Assembly (NCBI RefSeq): GCF_000719265.1
Contig: NZ_JOFL01000019.1
Location: 186,001-250,000, forward strand
Direction of reading: 5' to 3'
DNA from: Streptomyces roseoverticillatus
GTDB taxonomy: Bacteria; Actinomycetota; Actinomycetes; Streptomycetales; Streptomycetaceae
Length of the DNA stretch: 64,000 nt
Positions 55,555-62,835 of this stretch are shown piece by piece; the first letter of the stretch is position 1; each line of letters starts with the position of its first letter. The notes under the pieces were generated by a model. That model was not told the DNA's origin, searched no databases, and saw only the letters and a list, made by a program, of their open reading frames with translations. The translations under genes and the position numbers were made by a program.

Positions 55555-55568
55555 CGGCGAACTCGCCG
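55555..55568. promoter_or_regulatory. Palindrome between lrp and the small basic protein gene
   Basis: CGGCGAACTCGCCG is an inverted repeat (CGGCGA/TCGCCG) 22 bp upstream of the lrp ATG. TAGAAT at 55578-55583 is a fair -10 for the divergent small gene. Probably an Lrp operator. Confidence 0.5.
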
Positions 55569-55665
55569 CTTTTCATGTAGAATCTAAGGCATGCAGGGCT
55601 TCAGGCCCAGCAAATCTTCGCTCAACTCGCTAGATCAACGACGATCCTTCAGGAGTGACGTAACC

Positions 55666-55812
55666 GTGTACACGATCGAGATGGCCTACGCCCGCATGCG
55701 TGAGATGCAGGACCTGGCCAACCGCTCGCGTGCCCACCAGACCGCCGAGCGCCGCGCCGAGGCCAAGGCCGAGCGCGCCACCAGCCGGGCCGCGCGCGCG
55801 AAGAAGCGCTAG
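55666..55812 (+). CDS. Small basic Ala/Arg-rich protein
   Basis: A 48-residue product from GTG 55666, with AGGAG about 10 bases upstream. It starts VYTIEMAYARMREMQDLANRSRAHQ and ends in a run of Ala, Arg, Lys and Glu, predicted as one long helix. I know of similar short proteins annotated in Streptomyces but not of a function. It is divergent from lrp and overlaps the ubiX gene tail to tail by four bases (CTAG). Confidence 0.7.
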   Translation: MYTIEMAYARMREMQDLANRSRAHQTAERRAEAKAERATSRAARAKKR

Positions 55813-56504
55813 TCCCCCTCCCGGGAGCGCGCTTCACCCAGCTCTCCCTTCCACCGGCGGTACAGCCGGTGCGGCACACCCGCCGCATCCAGCACCCGCC
55901 CCGCGACGAAGTCCACCAGATCCTGGATGTGCGTCGCACCCGCGTAGAACGCCGGAGAGGCGGGCAGCACCACTGCGCCCGCCTCGTCCAGCGCCACCAG
56001 CTGCTTCAGCGACTGCCCGCTCAGCGGCGTCTCCCGCACGGCGACCACCAGCGGCCGCCGCTCCTTGAGCGTCACGCTCGCCACCCGCTGCAGCAGGTCC
56101 TTCGACAGCCCCAGCGCCACCCCGGCCACACAGGCCGTGCTCGCCGGGACGATCAGCATCCCCTTCGCCGGATACGAGCCGGACGACGGCCCCGCGGCGA
56201 GATCGCCCGCGGGCCAGTACCGGACGTCCTCCAGAGGGGCGGCCGGGAAGTGCGGCTTCCCGTCGGCACCCAGCGCCAGCCACTCGCGCAGGTCCTCCTG
56301 CCAGTGGGCGTCACGGAACTTGATCCCGGTCTCGTCCAGCAGCGTCAGCCGCGACGCGCGGCTCACCACCAGGTCGACTGCCTCACCGGCCGCCAGCAGC
56401 CCCCGCACCACGGCGGCGGCATACGGCGTACCCGACGCCCCGGACACGCCGACCACCCACGGCCGGCGCTCCTGGCGCTGCGCTCCACGTTCGTACGGCT
56501 CCAC
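55809..56504 (-). CDS. ubiX: UbiX-type flavin prenyltransferase
   Basis: Makes the prenylated FMN cofactor needed by UbiD-type decarboxylases. The 231-residue protein has WVVGVSGASGTPYAAAVVRGLL (FMN site), MLIVPASTACVAGVALGLSKDLLQRVASVTLKERRPLVVAVRETPLS and the late AVVLPASPAFYAGATHIQDLVDFVAGRVLD, all family signatures. Start GTG 56504. It lies 51 bp after the prenyltransferase gene and two genes from its client UbiD, in the same operon. Confidence 0.95.
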   Translation of the reverse strand: MEPYERGAQRQERRPWVVGVSGASGTPYAAAVVRGLLAAGEAVDLVVSRASRLTLLDETGIKFRDAHWQEDLREWLALGADGKPHFPAAPLEDVRYWPAGDLAAGPSSGSYPAKGMLIVPASTACVAGVALGLSKDLLQRVASVTLKERRPLVVAVRETPLSGQSLKQLVALDEAGAVVLPASPAFYAGATHIQDLVDFVAGRVLDAAGVPHRLYRRWKGELGEARSREGD

Positions 56505-56555
56505 GCCCTTGAGCCTAGCCGCAGGCCCGCGACCGCCCGCGCGAGGCGGTACCGG

Positions 56556-57476
56556 CTAGACGCCGAGCCCGCGCGCCACCAGATCGAGCAGCGCACACAC
56601 GAAAAGCGCAATGCCGATGAATCCGTTGACGGTGAAGAATGCCCTGTTCAGGCGGGACAGGTCGTGCGGCTTGACGATCGTGTGCTCGTAGAGGAAGGCA
56701 CCGGCCACCACGGCCAGACCCACCCAGAAGAACGCCCCCGCGTCCGTGGCCGCCCCGTACCAGACCAGCAGGCCCGTCGTGATCACGTGGCAGACGCGGG
56801 CGCCGTGCAGCGCCGCCGGGACGCCGAAGCGCGCCGGGGTCGACTTCACGCCGTGCGCCCGGTCCGCCATCACGTCCTGGCAGGCGAAGATCAGGTCGAA
56901 GCCGCCGATCCACACGCCCACCGCGAGGCCCAGGATCACCGCCTCCCACGACCACTCCCCTGTCACCGCGAGCCACGCGCCCACCGGGCCCATCGCCTGG
57001 GCCAGGCCCAGGATCGCGTGCGGGAAGTCGGTGAATCGTTTCCCGTACGGATAGACCACCATCGGGACGACCGCGATCGGGGCCAGCGCCAGACACAGCG
57101 GGTTCAGCAGCGCCGCCGCGCCCAGGAAGAAGAAGACGGCGATGCCGGCGCCGGTCCACGCCGAGCGCACGGACACCGCGCCGGTGACGATCTCGCGGTT
57201 CGCGGTGCGCGGGTTCCGGGCGTCGATCTCGCGGTCGATGATGCGGTTGCAGGCCATCGCGAACGTGCGCAGCCCGACCATCGCGACGGTGACCAGCAGC
57301 AGCCGCGTCCAGTGGACGTTGCCGTAGGTCCTGAACATCGCGGTGAGGGTGGCGATGTAGGCGAAGGGCAGCGCGAAGACGGAGTGCTCGATCATCACGA
57401 GCCGCAGGAAGGCCTTCACCTTGCCGCTCGACGGCGCCGGGCCCGGGTTGAGGACCCCCTCGGCAGCGGACGTCAC
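56556..57476 (-). CDS. mqnP: UbiA-type prenyltransferase for menaquinone (futalosine route)
   Basis: Attaches the polyprenyl chain to the naphthoate head group at the membrane. The 306-residue protein has about nine helices and two Asp-rich motifs: NRIIDREID and QDVMADRAHG. ATG is absent; GTG 57476 overlaps the UbiD stop as GTGA. Between ubiX and UbiD, and with the futalosine genes near, the aromatic substrate should be 1,4-dihydroxy-6-naphthoate. The gene name is by context; from sequence alone it is UbiA family. Confidence 0.92.
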   Translation of the reverse strand: MTSAAEGVLNPGPAPSSGKVKAFLRLVMIEHSVFALPFAYIATLTAMFRTYGNVHWTRLLLVTVAMVGLRTFAMACNRIIDREIDARNPRTANREIVTGAVSVRSAWTGAGIAVFFFLGAAALLNPLCLALAPIAVVPMVVYPYGKRFTDFPHAILGLAQAMGPVGAWLAVTGEWSWEAVILGLAVGVWIGGFDLIFACQDVMADRAHGVKSTPARFGVPAALHGARVCHVITTGLLVWYGAATDAGAFFWVGLAVVAGAFLYEHTIVKPHDLSRLNRAFFTVNGFIGIALFVCALLDLVARGLGV

Positions 57477-58924
57477 AGCCCGTACTCCTTCCACCGGCGG
57501 TCGACCTTCGCCGCCGTCTCCGGATCGGACTCGACCATCTGCGGCCAGCCCCCGTCGCGCGTGTAGCCCTCCTCGGGCCACTTCGCCGTCGCGTCGATGC
57601 CCGCCTTGCCGCCCCAGAACTGCTGGTACGACGCGTGGTCGAGGTGGTCGACCGGGCCCTCGACGACCGTCAGGTCGCGCGCGTAGTCGGTGTTGCCCAG
57701 CGCCCGCCAGGACACCTCGTGCAGGTCGTGCACGTCGCAGTCCGCGTCCACCACGATGATCAGCTTGGTCAGCGACATCATGTGCGCGCCCCAGACGGCG
57801 TGCATGACCTTCTGCGCGTGCTTGGGGTACTTCTTGTCGATCGAGACGATCGCGCAGTTGTGGAAGCCGCCGGACTCCGGCAGGTGGTAGTCCACGATGT
57901 CCGGAATGATGATCTTCAGCAGGGGCAGGAAGAACCGCTCCGTGGCCCGGCCCAGCGGGCCGTCCTCCGTCGGGGGGCGGCCGACGACGATGGACTGCAG
58001 CAGCGGCCGCTTCCGCATGGTCACGCAGTCGATTGTCAGCGCCGGGAACGGCTCCTGCGGCGTGTAGAAGCCGGTGTGGTCGCCGAAGGGGCCCTCGGGG
58101 AGCATCTCGCCCGGCTCCAGCCAGCCCTCGATGACGACCTCGGCGTTGGCCGGGACCTGCAGCGGGACGGTCTTGCAGTCGACCATCTCCACGCGCTTGC
58201 CGGAGACGAAGCCCGCGAACAGGTACTCGTCGATGTCGCCGGGCAGCGGCGCCGTGGAGGCGTAGGTCACGGCCGGCGGGCAGCCGAAGGCGATGGCCAC
58301 CGGCAGCCGCTCGCCGCGCTTGGCGGCGACCTGGTAGTGGTTGCGGCTGTCCTTGTGAATCTGCCAGTGCATGCCGATGGTGCGCTTGTCGTGGCGCTGC
58401 AGGCGGTAGAGGCCCAGGTTCCGTACGCCCGTCTCCGGGTGCTTGGTGTGGGTGAGGCCCAGGTTGAAGAAGGAGCCGCCGTCCTCGGGCCAGGTGAAGA
58501 GCGCCGGCAGCTGGTCGAGGTCGACGTCGTCGCCGGTGAGGACGACCTCCTGGACCGGAGCGTCCTTGATCTTGCGCGGCGGCACGTGCGCCATCGCGCC
58601 GAGCTTGCCGAACGCCTCGCGCATTCCGGTGAAGCCCTGCGGCAGCTCGGGTTTGAGCAGGCCGCCGATCTTCTCGCTGATCTCGTCGTAGGACGCGAGG
58701 CCGAGCGCCTTGAGCAGCCGCCGGTCGGTGCCGAAGACGTTCATGGCCAGCGGCATGGCCGAGCCCTTGACGTTCTCGAAGAGGAGGGCGGGGCCGCCCG
58801 CCTTGTTCACCCGGTCCGTGATCTCGCCGATTTCCAGGTACGGATCGACTTCCGCCGTAATGCGCTTGAGGTCGCCGTCGCGCTCCAGCGCCCGGAGGAA
58901 CGAGCGAAGGTCGTCGTAAGCCAT
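57473..58924 (-). CDS. UbiD-type menaquinone biosynthesis decarboxylase
   Basis: Removes the carboxyl group from the naphthoate intermediate using prenyl-FMN supplied by the ubiX product. ATG 58924 gives 483 residues, the family norm. Motifs: LRSFLRALERDGDLKRI, the GMHWQIHKDS region with prFMN/metal contacts, EGPFGDHTGFYTP with catalytic Glu, FLPLLKIIIPDIVDYHLPESGGFHNCAIVSI and LTKLIIVVDADCDVHD. First gene of the UbiD-UbiA-UbiX operon, divergent to the PLDc_N gene at 59012. Confidence 0.95.
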   Translation of the reverse strand: MAYDDLRSFLRALERDGDLKRITAEVDPYLEIGEITDRVNKAGGPALLFENVKGSAMPLAMNVFGTDRRLLKALGLASYDEISEKIGGLLKPELPQGFTGMREAFGKLGAMAHVPPRKIKDAPVQEVVLTGDDVDLDQLPALFTWPEDGGSFFNLGLTHTKHPETGVRNLGLYRLQRHDKRTIGMHWQIHKDSRNHYQVAAKRGERLPVAIAFGCPPAVTYASTAPLPGDIDEYLFAGFVSGKRVEMVDCKTVPLQVPANAEVVIEGWLEPGEMLPEGPFGDHTGFYTPQEPFPALTIDCVTMRKRPLLQSIVVGRPPTEDGPLGRATERFFLPLLKIIIPDIVDYHLPESGGFHNCAIVSIDKKYPKHAQKVMHAVWGAHMMSLTKLIIVVDADCDVHDLHEVSWRALGNTDYARDLTVVEGPVDHLDHASYQQFWGGKAGIDATAKWPEEGYTRDGGWPQMVESDPETAAKVDRRWKEYGL

Positions 58925-59011
58925 GCGTTCCAGTATCAAGCACGCACTACGCTGGCTATGTATCGGGGCCGCCGCGCGGCCCGTACCGTCGTCTCCGGGG
59001 AGCCGTCCGAC

Positions 59012-59305
59012 ATGCTCAGGTATCTGCCGTTCCTGCTGATCCTGGCGCTGTGGATCTACGCCTTCGTCGACTGCCTGAACACCCCGGAGAACGAGGTCCG
59101 CGGCCTGCCGAAGCTCGCCTGGGTGATCGTCATCCTGCTCTTCGGCGAGGTGCTGATCGGGCCGGTCGCCTGGCTGATCGCGGGGCGCCCGCGGGCCGCG
59201 GCCGCGGCGCGCGGCGGCGAGCGGCAGTGGGTCGCGCCCGACGACAACCCCGAGTTCCTGAAGTCGCTCCGGCGCGACCAGGGCGATCCGCCGCCCGCGA
59301 GCTGA
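59012..59305 (+). CDS. PLDc_N domain small membrane protein
   Basis: A 97-residue protein from ATG 59012 with GGGGAG about 10 bases upstream; an upstream ATG at 58956 is less likely. Two helices (LRYLPFLLILALWIYAFVDCL and LAWVIVILLFGEVLIGPVAWLIAGRPR) match the PLDc_N family, named after the N-terminus of cardiolipin synthase; here it stands alone. The tail WVAPDDNPEFLKSLRRD is typical of streptomycete members. Function unknown. Confidence 0.9.
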   Translation: MLRYLPFLLILALWIYAFVDCLNTPENEVRGLPKLAWVIVILLFGEVLIGPVAWLIAGRPRAAAAARGGERQWVAPDDNPEFLKSLRRDQGDPPPAS

Positions 59306-59483
59306 GCCCGCCCCGGCCGGGCCGGCAGTCCGCTGACGCCTCGTCAGACGATTCGCCCGACCGGCCGTCACCCGGCCTCCCGCACGTCACCCGCCGTACG
59401 GCGTAGCAGGTCATCCCCCGATCGGGTCATAAGAAAAGCAGATTCCGACCCCCGCACACCGCCCTCCGGACCAACTCGCTCCT

Positions 59484-59512
59484 CTTCACCGCCATTTGGC
59501 ACCCCGTTCACA
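59484..59512 (+). promoter_or_regulatory. PHO-box-like direct repeats upstream of phospholipase C
   Basis: CTTCACC at 59484, TTTGGCA at 59495 and GTTCACA at 59506 start exactly 11 bp apart. PhoP of Streptomyces binds 11-bp units starting GTTCACC. The middle unit is poor. Placement about 92 bp before the ATG suits a promoter site. Confidence 0.55.
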
Positions 59513-59603
59513 CACCCTCTCCTGCCCTTGACGCACCCGTGCCGGGAGAGTCCGAGAGGCCACACTGAGGCCTCACGCGACTCCAGGGAGAGGGGCACAC
59601 GCC

Positions 59604-61031
59604 ATGCCCGACATGACCCGACGCAGACTCCTCGGCTCCGCCGCGAGTGCCGTCGGCGGCGCCGCCGCACTGTCGCTGCTGCCGCCGAGCGTGCAGCGGG
59701 CCGTCGCCACCGGCCCGGCCCGGCGCGGCTCGCTGCGCGACATCGAGCACGTGGTCCTGCTCATGCAGGAGAACCGGTCGTTCGACCACTACTTCGGCAC
59801 CCTCAAGGGCGTGCGGGGCTTCGGCGACCCGGACGCCATCAAGCTGCCGGACGGCAAGGACGTCTTCCACCAGCCCGACGAGAAGAACCCCGCGGGCCAC
59901 CTGCTGCCCTTCCGGCTCGACACGCACAAGTCGAGCGCCCAGGTCATCCCGTCCACCAGCCACGCCTGGTCCGTCCAGCACGAGGCGTGGAACGGCGGGA
60001 AGATGGACCGCTGGATGCCGGCGCACCGCAAGGCGGACGGCGCGAACGGCCCGTACGTGATGGGCTACCACACGCGCGAGGACATCCCCTTCCAGTTCGC
60101 CCTGGCCGAGGCGTTCACCCTCTGCGACAACTACTTCTGCTCCGTCATGGGGCCCACCTGGCCCAACCGGCTGTACTGGATGACGGGCACCATCGACCCG
60201 GCCGGCACCCGCGGCGGCCCCGTCATCGACAACACCGCCCCCGAGCCGTACCGCTGGACGACATACGCGGAGCGGCTGCAGGCGGCGGGGGTCAGCTGGC
60301 GCGTGTACCAGGAGGAGGACAACTACGGCTGCAACCTGCTGGAGCAGTTCCAGCAGTTCAAGGACGCGAAGCCGGGCGATCCGCTGTACGAGCGGGGCAT
60401 GCGCAAGCTGCCCGCGGACGCCTTCGAGAGGGACGCCCGCGACGGGAAGCTGCCGGCCGTCTCCTGGATCATCCCGACCGCGGCGCAGTCGGAGCACCCG
60501 CGCTACCTGCCGGCCGCGGGCGCGGACTACGTGGCGCGGAAGATCGAGGCCATCGCGGACAATCCCGAGGTGTGGGCGAAGACGGTCTTCATCCTGAACT
60601 ACGACGAGAACGACGGCCTCTTCGACCACGTGCCGCCGCCGGTGCCGCCGGCGGGCACGGCGGACGAGTTCGTGGGGAAGCTGCCGATCGGCGGCGGCTT
60701 CCGGGTGCCGTGCCTGATCGTGTCGCCGTGGACGGTGGGCGGCTGGGCCGCGGGCGACGCCTTCGACCACACCTCGGTACTGCGCTTCCTGGAGGTGTGG
60801 ACGGGGGTGCGGGAGCCGAACATCAGCGCCTGGCGGCGCCGCGCCTTCGGCGACCTGACCTCGGCGTTCGGCTTCACGGACCGGGCCAAGCGCCCGCCGC
60901 GGCTGCCCGCGGACACCGCGCAGCAGCTGGAGCAGGCGAAGTGGGACGTGACCCACCTGCCCAAGCCCACGCTGCCGGGCGCCCGCCAGACCCCGCCGGA
61001 GCAGGAGAAGGGCAAGCGGCCGCGGCGCTGA
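59604..61031 (+). CDS. Tat-exported phospholipase C / phosphoesterase
   Basis: The 475-residue protein has a twin-arginine signal (TRRRLLGSAASAVGG) and the phosphoesterase fold of non-haemolytic phospholipases C: DIEHVVLLMQENRSFDHYFGTL (catalytic Asn/Glu/Asp region), HTREDIPFQFALAEAFTLCDNYF, SVMGPTWPNRLYWMTG, LNYDENDGLFDHVPPP and RVPCLIVSPWT. ATG 59604 follows AGGGAGAGG. It probably releases phosphate from phospholipids outside the cell; the upstream PHO-like repeats fit induction by phosphate limitation. The C-terminus is Lys/Pro-rich. Confidence 0.92.
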   Translation: MPDMTRRRLLGSAASAVGGAAALSLLPPSVQRAVATGPARRGSLRDIEHVVLLMQENRSFDHYFGTLKGVRGFGDPDAIKLPDGKDVFHQPDEKNPAGHLLPFRLDTHKSSAQVIPSTSHAWSVQHEAWNGGKMDRWMPAHRKADGANGPYVMGYHTREDIPFQFALAEAFTLCDNYFCSVMGPTWPNRLYWMTGTIDPAGTRGGPVIDNTAPEPYRWTTYAERLQAAGVSWRVYQEEDNYGCNLLEQFQQFKDAKPGDPLYERGMRKLPADAFERDARDGKLPAVSWIIPTAAQSEHPRYLPAAGADYVARKIEAIADNPEVWAKTVFILNYDENDGLFDHVPPPVPPAGTADEFVGKLPIGGGFRVPCLIVSPWTVGGWAAGDAFDHTSVLRFLEVWTGVREPNISAWRRRAFGDLTSAFGFTDRAKRPPRLPADTAQQLEQAKWDVTHLPKPTLPGARQTPPEQEKGKRPRR

Positions 61032-61037
61032 CGAACG

Positions 61038-61589
61038 TCAGCCCTCCGGTGGTTCGCCGGGGTCGCCGCTGCCGCGCAGCTCGTACTCCGCGCGGAGTTT
61101 CCGCCACCGTTCGAGGGTCCACCCCGTCCAGTCCGCCGGGCGGCCCGCCAGCGCCTCCAGCAGGTACTCGAAGTGGTGGTGCCAGCCCGCCAGGCAGTCC
61201 AGGCGGACGGTGTCGGGGCCGGTGAACTCGTTGGTGAAGTGCAGCAGCGTGCCGCCGACGCCGGCCGGGGCCTCCTCCAGCTCGAAGCGGATCCGGCCGT
61301 GGATCTCAACGGTGTACTCGGCCAGCCGCTGCGGCTGCCAGGCGGTGACGCGGCCGGGCGCGACGGTGGCGTGCCCGGCGGCGTCAGTGTTCTGCCAGCG
61401 CAGGGTGATGGCCCCGCCCTCCCGCTGGTCGAACGGCTCGGCCGCGGCCAGCCACGTCGGCAGGCCCTCGGGGGTGGCGACGGCCATCCACACCTCGGGC
61501 ACGGGGTAGGGCAGCGACAGCTCGTAGCGCAGGAGGTGGCTGTCCTCACCCCGCGGCTCGGACTTCCCGTAGAGGGAGGGGATCTCCAT
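61038..61589 (-). CDS. SRPBCC / AHSA1-like protein
   Basis: The 183-residue protein begins at ATG 61589. It shows the START-like fold used to bind hydrophobic ligands: LRYELSLPYPVPEVWMAVATPEGLPTWLAAAEPFDQREGGAITLRW, then GRVTAWQPQRLAEYTVEI, VGGTLLHFTNEF and a final helix CLAGWHHHFEYLLEALAGR. AHSA1-type proteins in bacteria have varied or unknown ligands. It converges with the phospholipase gene (stops six bases apart) and is about 80 bp downstream of ccsB. Confidence 0.87.
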   Translation of the reverse strand: MEIPSLYGKSEPRGEDSHLLRYELSLPYPVPEVWMAVATPEGLPTWLAAAEPFDQREGGAITLRWQNTDAAGHATVAPGRVTAWQPQRLAEYTVEIHGRIRFELEEAPAGVGGTLLHFTNEFTGPDTVRLDCLAGWHHHFEYLLEALAGRPADWTGWTLERWRKLRAEYELRGSGDPGEPPEG

Positions 61590-61671
61590 ACCCCCAGCTC
61601 TACCACCGCGGCCCGCCTCCCGCGCTCCGGGAAGCGCGGGAAACGGGCCGTACGAGGGGATGCGCGCCGGG

Positions 61672-62835
61672 TCAGACTCCGGCGTACGAGTGCTTGCCGG
61701 TGACGAAGATGTTCACGCCGTAGTAGTTGAAGATGTAGCAGCCGAAGGCGGCCAGGGCGATGTAGGCGGCCTTGCGGCCCTTCCAGCCGGCGGTGGCGCG
61801 GGCGTGCAGGAAGCAGGCGTAGGCGACCCAGGTGATGAAGGACCAGACCTCCTTGGGGTCCCAGCCCCAGTAGCGGCCCCAGGCGGCCTCGGCCCAGATG
61901 GCGCCGGCGATGATCGTGAAGGTCCACAGCGGGAAGACCGTCGCGTTGATGCGGTAGCCCAGCTTGTCGAGGGTGGCGGCGGCGGGCAGGCGCGACATGG
62001 GGTTGTCGGTGCGCAGCGCGAGCTTGGCCTTGAAGCGGGCGTAACGGCGGTCCTGCGGCAGCTCGTCCAGGTAGCGGCGCAGGCCGGCGCCGGTGCGGCC
62101 CTCGACGAGGCGCGCCTCGTAGCCGTCGCGGAAGAGGTAGAGCAGGGTGGAGCAGGCGCCGACCCAGAACGCGGCACCGCACAGGATCGCGGTGGAGACG
62201 TGGATCCACAGCCAGTACGAGTGGAGGGCCGGGACGAGCTGGTCGCTCTCGGTGTAGAGCACGGAGACGGCGAGGCCGAGGTCGAGGAGGATCGTGGTGG
62301 TCAGCGGCAGGCCGAGCCAGCGCACGTTCTTCTTGAAGACCAGCAGGCCGAGGTAGACGCCGACGACCGTCATGCCGAAGGTCGTGGAGAACTCGTACAT
62401 GTTGCCCCAGGGGGCCCGCTGCACGGACAGCGCCCGGGTGAGCACCGAGCCCGCGTGCAGCAGGAAGGACAGCACGGTCAGCGAGACGGCGATGCGGCCG
62501 TAGACGTCGCCCTTCTCGCTGGTGCCGGCGGCGCCGGGGCCGTCGGGGACGTCGCGGCTGCCGGTGGCGGCGCGGGTGACGACCTTGGGGCGCTCCAGGA
62601 CGGCCGTGCCGCTGCCCCCTTGAGAGCCCCGGGCGCTCGCGCCCGCGGCGGCGCGGGCGGCCCCGGCCTCGGTGGTGATCGCGGCGGCGGTGCGGCCGAC
62701 GGCGCTCCGGCTGCCGAACACCCACTCGGCGATGTGGGCGAGGAAGGCCAGGGTGTAGACGGCCATGGCCGAATAGATCAGTACGTTACTGATGTGGGCC
62801 AGGTTCTCGTTGGCTGCGGCAGCGAGGGGGATCAC
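61672..62835 (-). CDS. ccsB: Cytochrome c biogenesis protein CcsB
   Basis: With ResB forms the system II haem lyase that carries haem across the membrane and attaches it to c-type cytochromes. The 387-residue protein has about eight helices, an early His-containing helix (VYTLAFLAHIAEWVF), a hydrophilic Ala/Gly-rich segment (about 45-110), and the tryptophan-rich WGRYWGWDPKEVWSFITW haem-handling motif near residue 325. GTG 62835 overlaps the resB stop as GTGA. Confidence 0.95.
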   Translation of the reverse strand: MIPLAAAANENLAHISNVLIYSAMAVYTLAFLAHIAEWVFGSRSAVGRTAAAITTEAGAARAAAGASARGSQGGSGTAVLERPKVVTRAATGSRDVPDGPGAAGTSEKGDVYGRIAVSLTVLSFLLHAGSVLTRALSVQRAPWGNMYEFSTTFGMTVVGVYLGLLVFKKNVRWLGLPLTTTILLDLGLAVSVLYTESDQLVPALHSYWLWIHVSTAILCGAAFWVGACSTLLYLFRDGYEARLVEGRTGAGLRRYLDELPQDRRYARFKAKLALRTDNPMSRLPAAATLDKLGYRINATVFPLWTFTIIAGAIWAEAAWGRYWGWDPKEVWSFITWVAYACFLHARATAGWKGRKAAYIALAAFGCYIFNYYGVNIFVTGKHSYAGV

